Of a stretch of 35,441 nt of DNA, positions 14,296 to 20,556 are shown one piece after another. This DNA comes from an uncultured Clostridia bacterium (GTDB lineage: Bacteria > Bacillota > Clostridia > Christensenellales > Borkfalkiaceae). A program made the translations under genes and the position numbers. Within the stretch, counting starts at the first letter, position 1, and each line of letters starts with the position of its first letter. The notes under the pieces are model-generated. The model saw only the letters and a program-made list of their open reading frames with translations. It made no database searches and was not told where the DNA came from. The stretch lies in NCBI GenBank assembly GCA_944354125.1, contig CALVPT010000016.1:1-35441 (forward strand). Reading direction: 5' to 3'.

Positions 14296-15696
14296 ATGAA
14301 AAGTAAAATAATTAAAATATCGAGTTTAATAGTCGTTGCAATCTTCGCCGCCGTCGCGTGGATCCTTGCCTTCTCGCCGACTTCGGCGGTGTATGCTTCT
14401 GCGGACGAAACAACCGTACTTCGAGAGCTGCAAAGCGACCCGTCCTTCGACCCTGCGGCATATCCCGACAACCCCGAGGATTATTCTTTGCAGGTCATTC
14501 AGCTTGCCGAGGACAAAGACAAGGAATTGTACATATACGCCTATCAGCCCGCCCATAACAGCATAGACTTGCTTGGAACGAAAGTGTCTATCTCTTACGG
14601 CTATTCGGTCGACGGCGCAGGGCTTGAACCGAAAGTCTATGACCTGGAGCTTGCTTCCACGAGTGGCGTATTCGATAAGTACCACATCAAGGGCTTTACG
14701 CCCTCTAAAGACGGTGACAGATACTACAACATAGTGTCCATATATCGTGAGTATAACTCCGTCATAGACGAGTCTGATGAGACGTTCCCGACAACTGACA
14801 TAGCATATTCTGTGGGTCAGCAGTGGTATGTCTGCGACCTGAACGGCAGCCGCCACTATGAGATGAACACGTTCAACACCATGCAGGTTGATACGGTGCT
14901 GACTGGTCCTATACTTTTTGAGGATGGTTTTACCTGGTGGGATTTTGCAAAAACCGATTATCCAACTGATTGTTGGATTTATTGTTTTAACGCTGAGGAT
15001 TATAAAATTAAGCATATATATGACGCTGTATTGAATTATTCAATTCGTGACGTTAAAGACTCTTATTTCGGCGAAAATGGAGAGCATAGCTATACATATT
15101 CAAATGACCGTAAAAACCTTATACTCAGATTGGAAGATACAGATGTAATGACGTATGTCGGGACGGGTATTGGTGCTAAAGATTTCGAGTGGAATAGAAT
15201 TTTGTCTTCTACTGAATTTTTAAGTAAGACTGAATTTCAGGGAGTTAATATTCCTGACGACTATAAAGATATGATAACGTCAAGTCAATGGGTGTTTACG
15301 TTCTTAGAGACTGAAAGGAAAGAGACGGTATCTAATCTTGGCGGTACGTTGCACGTAAATGATTATTCAGATGTCTATGACGTGGGTCTTTTGAATTTGT
15401 ATTTTCAAGATTTCAGTGGAAATTATTTCGACTTAGGCGTAGTGAATAATCTTACTGACCCAGGAAATGACCCTATCGGTATCGGTGCTGCAGATATTAA
15501 AACTGCGTTTGAAGAGTTCTGGAATAACTTTACTATGGTTATAGGTTTAATATTAGGAATTATTGTAATAGTTGTATTGCTTAATGTTGTTGCTCCTGTT
15601 TCAACATTGCTAAATTACCTTATAAAAGCAATTGCCTATGTTATATCTTTTCCGTTCAGGCTCATTAAATGGCTATTTAAAAAAGACGGTCGATGA
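14296..15696 (+). CDS. pIII-like exported protein with C-terminal membrane anchor
   Basis: The 466-residue protein begins with a signal peptide (MKSKIIKISSLIVVAIFAAV..., likely cleaved after YAS near 35). It continues with a large strand-rich extracytoplasmic part and ends with two hydrophobic stretches (VIGLILGIIVIVVLLNVVAP at about 415-434, then LIKAIAYVISFPFRLIKWLF) and a basic tail. This architecture of signal, exposed domains and C-terminal anchor matches adsorption proteins (gpIII) of filamentous phages; sequence similarity is not visible to me. From about 14905 the DNA is AT-richer, so a domain swap is likely. The ATG sits right after a terminator and lacks an RBS. Confidence 0.65.
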   Translation: MKSKIIKISSLIVVAIFAAVAWILAFSPTSAVYASADETTVLRELQSDPSFDPAAYPDNPEDYSLQVIQLAEDKDKELYIYAYQPAHNSIDLLGTKVSISYGYSVDGAGLEPKVYDLELASTSGVFDKYHIKGFTPSKDGDRYYNIVSIYREYNSVIDESDETFPTTDIAYSVGQQWYVCDLNGSRHYEMNTFNTMQVDTVLTGPILFEDGFTWWDFAKTDYPTDCWIYCFNAEDYKIKHIYDAVLNYSIRDVKDSYFGENGEHSYTYSNDRKNLILRLEDTDVMTYVGTGIGAKDFEWNRILSSTEFLSKTEFQGVNIPDDYKDMITSSQWVFTFLETERKETVSNLGGTLHVNDYSDVYDVGLLNLYFQDFSGNYFDLGVVNNLTDPGNDPIGIGAADIKTAFEEFWNNFTMVIGLILGIIVIVVLLNVVAPVSTLLNYLIKAIAYVISFPFRLIKWLFKKDGR

Positions 15697-15701
15697 CCGT
15701 C
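15685..15701. terminator. bidirectional terminator between convergent genes
   Basis: GACGGTC (15685-15691), loop GAT and GACCGTC (15695-15701) lie across the stop codon of the pIII-like gene. Tails are TTTATCTTA rightward and TTTTTTAAA leftward, so both convergent genes are served. Confidence 0.8.
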
Positions 15702-15707
15702 TTTATC

Positions 15708-15986
15708 TTAGATTTTCATACATGCAAATACGCAAAGTAAAATGAGTACTAAGCAAATAGCTAATGATACCGATATGATGATAGTAGTTATAGCTCCTGT
15801 TTCTTTGTTTTCGGCTGCTTTACTGTTTTTGTATAAGTAATTTATTATGCAAGCTGCAACTATGGTTACAATAATTGCTATCGCTGTTATGGCTAAAATA
15901 TAGTAAGGCAATTCGCTTGCTTTGCCTATTCCTATATAATTACCAGGTACATTATCAGGGTCGGTTAAAAGTAAATTCAAAAACAT
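15708..15986 (-). CDS. two-span membrane protein encoded against the late block
   Basis: The 92-residue protein has two hydrophobic spans (YYILAITAIAIIVTIVAACII, about 28-49, and ITTIIISVSLAICLVLILLCVFAC, about 66-89) joined by a charged loop (YKNSKAAENKETG). It has its own AAAGGAG RBS and ends in a bidirectional terminator, so it is an independent leftward unit inside rightward virion genes. The DNA is AT-rich compared with its neighbours. This layout is typical of a later-acquired 'moron', for example a superinfection-exclusion or lysogenic-conversion membrane protein. A coat protein is a less likely alternative because of the strand. Confidence 0.65.
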   Translation of the reverse strand: MFLNLLLTDPDNVPGNYIGIGKASELPYYILAITAIAIIVTIVAACIINYLYKNSKAAENKETGAITTIIISVSLAICLVLILLCVFACMKI

Positions 15987-16042
15987 ATTTCATATCTCCT
16001 TTATTCAATTTTAAAACAATAGAGTAAAATTAGCAAGTAAAA

Positions 16043-16144
16043 ATGAAAAACTTCAAGAATGTAATCAGAATAATAGTAGTCATCGTTATAGTCATAGTGG
16101 CAGGGTATTTCCTGCATACGTTCAACGCAGTGGGGGCATTATGA
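16043..16144 (+). CDS. 33-residue single-span membrane peptide, coat-protein candidate
   Basis: MKNFKNVIRIIVVIVIVIVA is followed by GYFLHTFNAVGAL. The basic N-terminus, a continuous hydrophobic span (about 7-24) and a short polar tail make it a single-pass peptide. Its size equals that of Ff pVII (33) and pIX (32). Its stop overlaps the ATG of the ATPase gene (ATGA, 16141-16144), implying translational coupling with the assembly ATPase. The RBS is weak. I call it a minor virion or assembly peptide. A major coat role is possible but the acidic N-terminus usual for that protein is absent. Confidence 0.6.
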   Translation: MKNFKNVIRIIVVIVIVIVAGYFLHTFNAVGAL

Positions 16145-18288
16145 AAAAGTTTAATTACCGTCATTTAATTTGGCTCTGTGCGATCGCGGTAAGCCTCGCG
16201 CTTATCCCGTTCTTTTTTCAGTATGCTCATCTGCGAATTGTCGAAAGCTGCATAGACCTTTGGAATAGCGGCAAGTTCTACATATCAGAGCTGTTTAACC
16301 TCGGTTGGACGGGCGAAATAACAGTCAATGACTTTACAAATCAGCCGTTTGAGCTGCCCCTGAACCTGCCTAGGACGTGGGAAGAGTTCTGCGAGAATAT
16401 GAGCGGATATTGGTCGCTGTTCTTCTCCATGGACAACTTTTCGGCGTACCTTGTGACTGTCAGCGACGTCTTAATGGTTATAGCTAAGCTCATCATGATA
16501 GTAACTCCTGTGTTCCTAGTTTTGTATGTTGTCCTGGCATTAAAAAAGCCGAAGTATAACAATGACTATGGTAAAGAGTCTAAGCCGCTCAAAGCGTTCA
16601 AGCGGTTCGAAAAGCGCATTTATCCGCCTGTCAGAGCGTGGGTATTGGACTTCATCGGGTTCAGCCGCGAGCATAGCGTTTATATAAAGATTTTGGCGTT
16701 AGTGTGGGTGTATAACTTCAACGGAATCAGCATTATAATATCCCTCATAGCGTATTACTTGTATTTCATTGCCGCGCTCAAGACTGCAACTATCTATGTT
16801 CAGATTGTAAAGCTCTTAATGGATATGTCGGTTATGATAAATTTTATCCCCGACATTCTATGGGCGGTAATAATCATATCGGCGTTGAACCTAATTGCAC
16901 GTCATATAGCATTTAACCGTCTGTATCATCATGAACGCTGCAACCGTGGTTTCCTTAACGAGCGCGGAATATCCTCAACGATTGACGGCAGTATGGGCAA
17001 AGGTAAAACAACGATAATGGGAGATATGGCACTTTCGGGCGAAGTTCAGCTTCGTGACCAGGCATTGGAAGTCATTCTTGAGAGTGACTATAAATTCCCT
17101 GACTTCCCTTGGCAGAACCTCGAGCGCTTTCTCAAGAAAATGTTTGCCCGAAAACGCATTTACGACGTCTGGAGCTGTCGGCGCGTAATAGCTTCTATGC
17201 GTTTGAAGTTTATGTGTAAACCGCTTGCGCGTAATATCTTCGGTTATGACTATGGATATTACGGCATTAAGTATAACGACAATCTCAAGCTTATGAACGT
17301 ATGGCAAGCGATAGAGGACTACGCTTGCGCATATCTGATATATACCAGGCAATGTGCCTTGCTTATATCGAATTACAGTATCCGTTCAGATACGCTCTTC
17401 GATGACCTGGGCAACTTCCCTTTGATAGACAGCGATTTCTTCAAGCGTGACAGCAGGTATATAGACAGCTTTTCGCGGCATAGTCATATTCTTGATTATG
17501 ATATGCTGCGCTTGGGTAAAGTTATGGTTGAGGATAACCCGAACAAGTATGCGTTCGGGTTCGGTGTTTATGTAATTTCGGAGATAGATAAGGAACGTAA
17601 GAACGCGAATGCGACAAAGCACCTGAAGCCGACAGACCCCGAATGTAATCAGGTCAATGATCTTTTCAATCTCAATCTTATGATGAGTCGCCACGCTGTA
17701 ACTATCGCCCATCGTTGCTTTTTAATAGTGCTTTCAGACTTGCAGAGGTTCGAGGAACTCGGCATCGGTACGCTCGGTCTTGGCGAGCGTATCTCAATTC
17801 AAAAGAAAAGCGATATGTCCCCGGTGTTGCCGTTCTTCTCCACGTTCTGGCTGACGGACTTAGTAAGCGGCTTTATCATAAATAAGTTTGAGCAAATCTA
17901 TTTGAAGTACCGTCACGACCGCGCCGACAGTACATTGACTATGTACCTGCTTAAAAAGCTTGTGGCGAAGCTCGTTCATCGCCGAGAGCGAGTAAATAAC
18001 CTGTTCGGCTGTTCGGTCTTCACTCTGAACGTCGCGGCAGGCAGCGGAGAGGAAGAGGGCGAAAAGAAAAAGTATTATTTACAGTCAAAGAAAATATATG
18101 CCGATAGATTTTCAACCGACTGTCTGATCGGCATATACGAGGCTCGGAGCGAGTTTAACAAAATCGGCATTGACGATATAAAGGAATACGGCGGCATTAT
18201 GGCAACCAACGCCGAACTCCAAAAGCAGCATAGCCATTTCCAGAGCGACATAACAAAGATGACGAAATTAAACGAGGTGACAAAATGA
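16141..18288 (+). CDS. membrane P-loop ATPase, Zot/pI-like assembly protein
   Basis: The 715-residue protein has about four N-terminal membrane spans (about 9-27, 105-133, 183-212, 236-253). A C-terminal ATPase domain follows with Walker A G283-SMGKGKTT (283-291), a Walker-B-like hydrophobic strand with acidic residues (FGVYVISEIDKE), and a later SRH...FLIVLSDLQRF segment resembling the RH...TQ region of Zot/pI proteins. It is coupled to the 33-residue membrane peptide in front and the 114-residue protein behind by ATGA overlaps. In filamentous phages this ATPase drives extrusion of the DNA through the membrane. The topology here, membrane spans first and ATPase last, is the reverse of Ff pI. 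A DNA-transfer ATPase of another mobile element is the alternative. Confidence 0.7.
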   Translation: MKKFNYRHLIWLCAIAVSLALIPFFFQYAHLRIVESCIDLWNSGKFYISELFNLGWTGEITVNDFTNQPFELPLNLPRTWEEFCENMSGYWSLFFSMDNFSAYLVTVSDVLMVIAKLIMIVTPVFLVLYVVLALKKPKYNNDYGKESKPLKAFKRFEKRIYPPVRAWVLDFIGFSREHSVYIKILALVWVYNFNGISIIISLIAYYLYFIAALKTATIYVQIVKLLMDMSVMINFIPDILWAVIIISALNLIARHIAFNRLYHHERCNRGFLNERGISSTIDGSMGKGKTTIMGDMALSGEVQLRDQALEVILESDYKFPDFPWQNLERFLKKMFARKRIYDVWSCRRVIASMRLKFMCKPLARNIFGYDYGYYGIKYNDNLKLMNVWQAIEDYACAYLIYTRQCALLISNYSIRSDTLFDDLGNFPLIDSDFFKRDSRYIDSFSRHSHILDYDMLRLGKVMVEDNPNKYAFGFGVYVISEIDKERKNANATKHLKPTDPECNQVNDLFNLNLMMSRHAVTIAHRCFLIVLSDLQRFEELGIGTLGLGERISIQKKSDMSPVLPFFSTFWLTDLVSGFIINKFEQIYLKYRHDRADSTLTMYLLKKLVAKLVHRRERVNNLFGCSVFTLNVAAGSGEEEGEKKKYYLQSKKIYADRFSTDCLIGIYEARSEFNKIGIDDIKEYGGIMATNAELQKQHSHFQSDITKMTKLNEVTK

Positions 18289-18629
18289 AAGAATACTGTA
18301 GGTATAATGTTATAGACCTTGAGTCTTGTCAATCTTTGGTAATTGGTAAAAAATATAAAGATTTTTCGGGTATGACGGTCAATTGTATATTCCGCACATT
18401 TATCTTTTTTGGGCGTAAAATTCGTGAATATTACAAGCTTAAGACTGTATGCGGCAGGACTTGTGTTATCGTGTATTGGACAGGAGAAAAGGACAAGCAC
18501 GATATAGGCTCTGTAGTTACTTCAAATGGTATTGGTATGCGGCTTCGTGGTCTTCGTTATACTAACGATAGCCTGAATATGAAGCTTTATATCTGGGCTT
18601 TGGGTTTGTTGTCTTATCAAACAAAATAA
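18285..18629 (+). CDS. protein of unknown function coupled to the assembly ATPase
   Basis: The 114-residue product starts in the ATGA overlap with the ATPase gene. It has a basic, aromatic-rich middle (FRTFIFFGRKIREYYKLKTVCGRTCVIVYWTG) and a moderately hydrophobic end (LKLYIWALGLLSY), but no confident membrane span. It is the last gene of the rightward block, before a bidirectional terminator. Its codon use is AT-richer than the ATPase. No family is recognised. Confidence 0.65.
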   Translation: MKEYCRYNVIDLESCQSLVIGKKYKDFSGMTVNCIFRTFIFFGRKIREYYKLKTVCGRTCVIVYWTGEKDKHDIGSVVTSNGIGMRLRGLRYTNDSLNMKLYIWALGLLSYQTK

Positions 18630-18630
18630 A

Positions 18631-18662
18631 AAAAGTGCAACCTTGACGGGCTGCACTTTTTA
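18631..18662. terminator. bidirectional terminator at the end of the late block
   Basis: AAAAGTGCA (18631-18639) pairs with TGCACTTTT (18652-18660), with flanking A and T tracts extending the stem on both sides. It serves the rightward late block and possibly the leftward small-gene cluster. Confidence 0.88.
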
Positions 18663-18713
18663 AGTAGTAATTCGATTTATTACTTTCTTTAAGCAAAGTA
18701 GAAGTACGTCTGT

Positions 18714-18935
18714 CTACTCTGTGTAAAAGAATGGTCGTTTTGCATGCTTATCATTATACCGCTTCATGCGGCACTTTTTGCAGTAGACCGATTTGTCTTT
18801 GCCGTAGCTCCAACCGAGGGAGCGGACGGCTTGCGCGGCGTTGTAATTTTCTGTGCTTTCTGGTACGATTTCCATTTTTCCGCAACCGTCGCATTTGCAA
18901 ACATAGTCTGTACGTTTTAAACTGTATACGCTCAT
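18714..18935 (-). CDS. small zinc-binding protein, unknown function
   Basis: The 73-residue product has two CxxC pairs (CKCDGCGK near 13-20 and CKKC near 52-55), a zinc-ribbon layout. Between them a helical segment (ENYNAAQAVRSLGWSYGKDKSVY) is seen, a pattern reminiscent of small phage/plasmid zinc-finger proteins. AAAGAGGTGAC precedes the ATG. It is the last gene of a leftward five-gene cluster of tiny proteins at the right end of the element. Confidence 0.7.
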   Translation of the reverse strand: MSVYSLKRTDYVCKCDGCGKMEIVPESTENYNAAQAVRSLGWSYGKDKSVYCKKCRMKRYNDKHAKRPFFYTE

Positions 18936-18947
18936 ATTGTCACCTCT

Positions 18948-19301
18948 TTAATCATAGCTATGTGTTTGAAATAGTGTTCTCGGAAAGAATACATCTTTGT
19001 TGAATTCAAACTCAGGATAGGAGCAAAACCCACTAAAACCTGTGTATCCAGTGGGTTTGGCAATATTGTTTTGTATTAGCCAGTTTTCTAAATTGGGGAA
19101 ATTATTAACGTCTACAAATGCGAGATATTCGTTATTAGAACTTAATGGCCATTGGATATTTTTTGTAATAATGCCAAACGGAATGTCTTCTTCTATATCT
19201 ATTAACATAACAGCTAGACGACCGTTATTTAGATATTTTTCTTTTTGAGGGAATACTTTGTAATCTTTTTTTCCACATTTGATTATGTAATAATCTTTCA
19301 T
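18948..19301 (-). CDS. DUF4313-like small protein
   Basis: The 117-residue product starts at the ATG 19301, behind TAGGAG, not at the in-frame codon nine residues upstream. It shows the pattern of a family I know from conjugative and other mobile elements of Bacillota (DUF4313): an N-terminal strand pair, NNGRLAVMLID, IPFGIITKNIQWPLSSNNEYLAFVDVNNFP, and KPTGYTGFSGFCSYPEFEF. The function of that family is unknown. Its presence links this part of the element to the shared accessory pool of clostridial mobile DNA. Confidence 0.7.
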   Translation of the reverse strand: MKDYYIIKCGKKDYKVFPQKEKYLNNGRLAVMLIDIEEDIPFGIITKNIQWPLSSNNEYLAFVDVNNFPNLENWLIQNNIAKPTGYTGFSGFCSYPEFEFNKDVFFPRTLFQTHSYD

Positions 19302-19317
19302 AATTATATTTCTCCTA

Positions 19318-19503
19318 TTAGTCTTCAAGAAATTTATTAAGTATAAATGTGTATTGTTCTTTTGTGAGGCAATCTAGTAGCTTTAGTCGTAAGTGCTCAT
19401 CTTCTGCGCTCGTGGATACGAATACTGCACATTCAAACAGGTGTTCGAACTCAGCGAGTGTGAGTTCGATTTTTACTTTGCTTTGTTCCATTGTATTGTT
19501 CAT
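19318..19503 (-). CDS. small acidic helical protein, unknown function
   Basis: The 61-residue protein (MNNTMEQSKVKIELTLAEFE..., LLDCLTKEQYTFILNKFLED) is helical and acidic. AAGGAG lies in front of the ATG at 19503. The next gene in the cluster begins 16 bases after its stop. Nothing identifies its role. Confidence 0.6.
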   Translation of the reverse strand: MNNTMEQSKVKIELTLAEFEHLFECAVFVSTSAEDEHLRLKLLDCLTKEQYTFILNKFLED

Positions 19504-19515
19504 CTGGTTAGCTCC

Positions 19516-19737
19516 TTATATATTTTGTACAGTCATATAGCCTACGATGTGTCTTTCCCCGTTGCTGTCTATGTCTTGTAAGATGAATTTGTCGTGATAT
19601 ATGTCATAGTAATATGCGTTCTCGTTATTCAAGCCTTTTACAATGGTATTCATTGCTTTTACAATTTCCGCCATATCTTCAATATTATCTGCGAATAAAA
19701 TTTTGTCTTGGTCGACAACAAAGTTAAATTTTTTCAT
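19516..19737 (-). CDS. small protein, unknown function
   Basis: The 73-residue protein (MKKFNFVVDQDKILFADNIE..., YYYDIYHDKFILQDID...) starts at 19737 behind AAAGGAG. A longer in-frame reading upstream runs through an intergenic hairpin and is rejected. It is strand-rich in its second half with many Tyr and Asp residues. It belongs to the leftward cluster. No family is recognised. Confidence 0.62.
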   Translation of the reverse strand: MKKFNFVVDQDKILFADNIEDMAEIVKAMNTIVKGLNNENAYYYDIYHDKFILQDIDSNGERHIVGYMTVQNI

Positions 19738-19750
19738 TTTAAACTCCTTT

Positions 19751-19774
19751 CGGGCGGATAAGCCGCCGCCCGTC
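19751..19774 (-). terminator. intergenic hairpin in the small-gene cluster
   Basis: CGGGCGG and a CCGCCCG-type arm form a short GC-rich stem between two leftward genes, just upstream of an RBS. It may attenuate or process the transcript; no T tract follows. Confidence 0.35.
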
Positions 19775-19786
19775 GGCAATTTGATT

Positions 19787-20008
19787 TTACGTTTTTGTGA
19801 TGGTTCCTGTGCCTGTCCATACGGAGGATTCAGAAAAAATGTAGCTGTTGAAGCTGTACATATGATTGCGTACTTCAAAAAGTATATATGTACCGTCTCC
19901 GTCACATTCAAGAAGTATAATGTCAGTTTGGGCAGGTGCGAAGCCGTATTCGCTGTAAAGCGCTCTTTGAGCAATGTACTTCAGCTGTTTTTTGGTCTTG
20001 TGTTTCAT
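19787..20008 (-). CDS. small protein, first gene of the leftward cluster
   Basis: The 73-residue product (MKHKTKKQLKYIAQRALYSEYGFAPAQTD... then strand-rich ILLECDGDGTYILFEVRNHMY) has a basic N-terminal helix that could bind nucleic acid. AAAGGAGACAG precedes the ATG. No promoter is obvious upstream, where a hairpin-rich non-coding region begins. No family is recognised. Confidence 0.62.
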   Translation of the reverse strand: MKHKTKKQLKYIAQRALYSEYGFAPAQTDIILLECDGDGTYILFEVRNHMYSFNSYIFSESSVWTGTGTITKT

Positions 20009-20060
20009 TCTGTCTCCTTTGCTCGGTTTAAGCTGTCGGCGCAGCTTCTTAATACTAAGT

Positions 20061-20089
20061 AGGTGGTGAAGGCACCGCCTTCACCACCT
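20061..20089. repeat. perfect 13-bp inverted repeat
   Basis: AGGTGGTGAAGGC (20061-20073) and GCCTTCACCACCT (20077-20089) flank ACC. It is a very stable hairpin without a T tract, so probably not just a terminator. It may mark a single-strand origin or packaging structure. Confidence 0.65.
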
Positions 20090-20400
20090 TACCTGGTGGT
20101 ACTCACGTTTCGGGAACTTGGTCAAGAGGACTGTGGAATAAATTTTATGCCGCAAAAGCCTCTTGACAAAGGGCACGAAATGTGCTTCTACGCCTTAGTG
20201 TTAAATCTCCCTCGCAGGGAGATATTGCGCAAAGCGCAATTTCAGAGGGTGCAGCAAGGACTCTTCACCTTTTTGCAGGAAAGCAAGCGGAGGAGGAGTT
20301 GGCGAAGAGCAAGCGGTATAGCGCGATCGCCAACTCTCCGCCGCGGCAAAAAAGAAAACCCCTCATCGAAACGAAGGGTTTTAAAAGACTTAACGAGAAA
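20090..20400. other. hairpin-rich non-coding right end of the element
   Basis: There is no credible gene. Successive stem-loops are ATCTCCCT-CGC-AGGGAGAT (about 20206-20224), then ATTGCGC-AAA-GCGCAAT, a longer GGAGTTGGCG...CGCCAACTCTCC pair (about 20299-20339), and an AAAACCC/GGGTTTT stem (about 20356-20383). A TTGACA is present near 20162. Multiple hairpins in a gene-free tract resemble the intergenic origin/packaging regions of ssDNA phages. Confidence 0.5.
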
Positions 20401-20405
20401 AATAA

Positions 20406-20427
20406 TTGGGGGCAAATTGGGGGCAAA
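20406..20427 (+). repeat. right pair of integrase arm-type sites
   Basis: TTGGGGGCAAA occurs at 20406-20416 and 20417-20427, about 70 bases inside attR. It is identical in sequence and orientation to the left pair. Confidence 0.7.
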
Positions 20428-20497
20428 AAATAAAAAATAGTGCTTTACTATTATATAATAGCTCAAATTTTGCCCTTTTTTCAGTGTTTTGAAAGGC

Positions 20498-20523
20498 TTC
20501 GAATCCCGTCGCCTCGACCAAAA
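20498..20523 (+). repeat. attR: duplicated tRNA-Pro 3' end
   Basis: These 26 bases are identical to 6326-6351. The preceding bases do not continue the tRNA, so this copy is only a fragment. The native tRNA terminator follows immediately. Confidence 0.93.
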
Positions 20524-20525
20524 AA

Positions 20526-20556
20526 AGAGAAGGGTTTCTGCCCTTCTCTTTTTTTT
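20526..20556 (+). terminator. native tRNA-Pro terminator, displaced by the element
   Basis: AGAGAAGGG (20526-20534), loop TTTCTG and CCCTTCTCT (20541-20549) are followed by a T tract. Before integration this hairpin would have stood directly after the tRNA. Confidence 0.88.

Larger units (their letters stand above)
6326..20523. mobile_element. integrated inovirus-like (filamentous phage) element in tRNA-Pro
   Basis: A 26-bp perfect direct repeat covers the last part of the tRNA gene plus AAAA (6326-6351) and recurs at 20498-20523; one copy plus the interior is about 14.2 kb. A tyrosine integrase lies next to attL and reads toward it. Interior modules are a repressor/operator switch, a rolling-circle Rep, an ssDNA-binding-like protein, exported proteins with membrane anchors, a 33-residue membrane peptide and a membrane P-loop ATPase of Zot/pI type. 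No terminase, portal, head, tail or lysis genes are present, so a tailed phage is unlikely, and there is no relaxase/T4SS set as in an ICE. A filamentous phage that replicates by rolling circle and is extruded through the single membrane of a Gram-positive cell fits best. A rolling-circle plasmid-like integrative element with adhesins is the alternative. Confidence 0.72.

Noticed and set aside
20063..20440. Rightward ORFs near the right end of the element
   Set aside because: They cross consecutive palindromes and the integrase arm sites, lack an RBS and show low-complexity basic translation.
6326..20523. Integrative conjugative element
   Set aside because: There is no relaxase of MOB type, no T4SS set and no VirB4-like ATPase. 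The initiator is a Rep_1 type and the ATPase is linked to a tiny membrane peptide and exported proteins.
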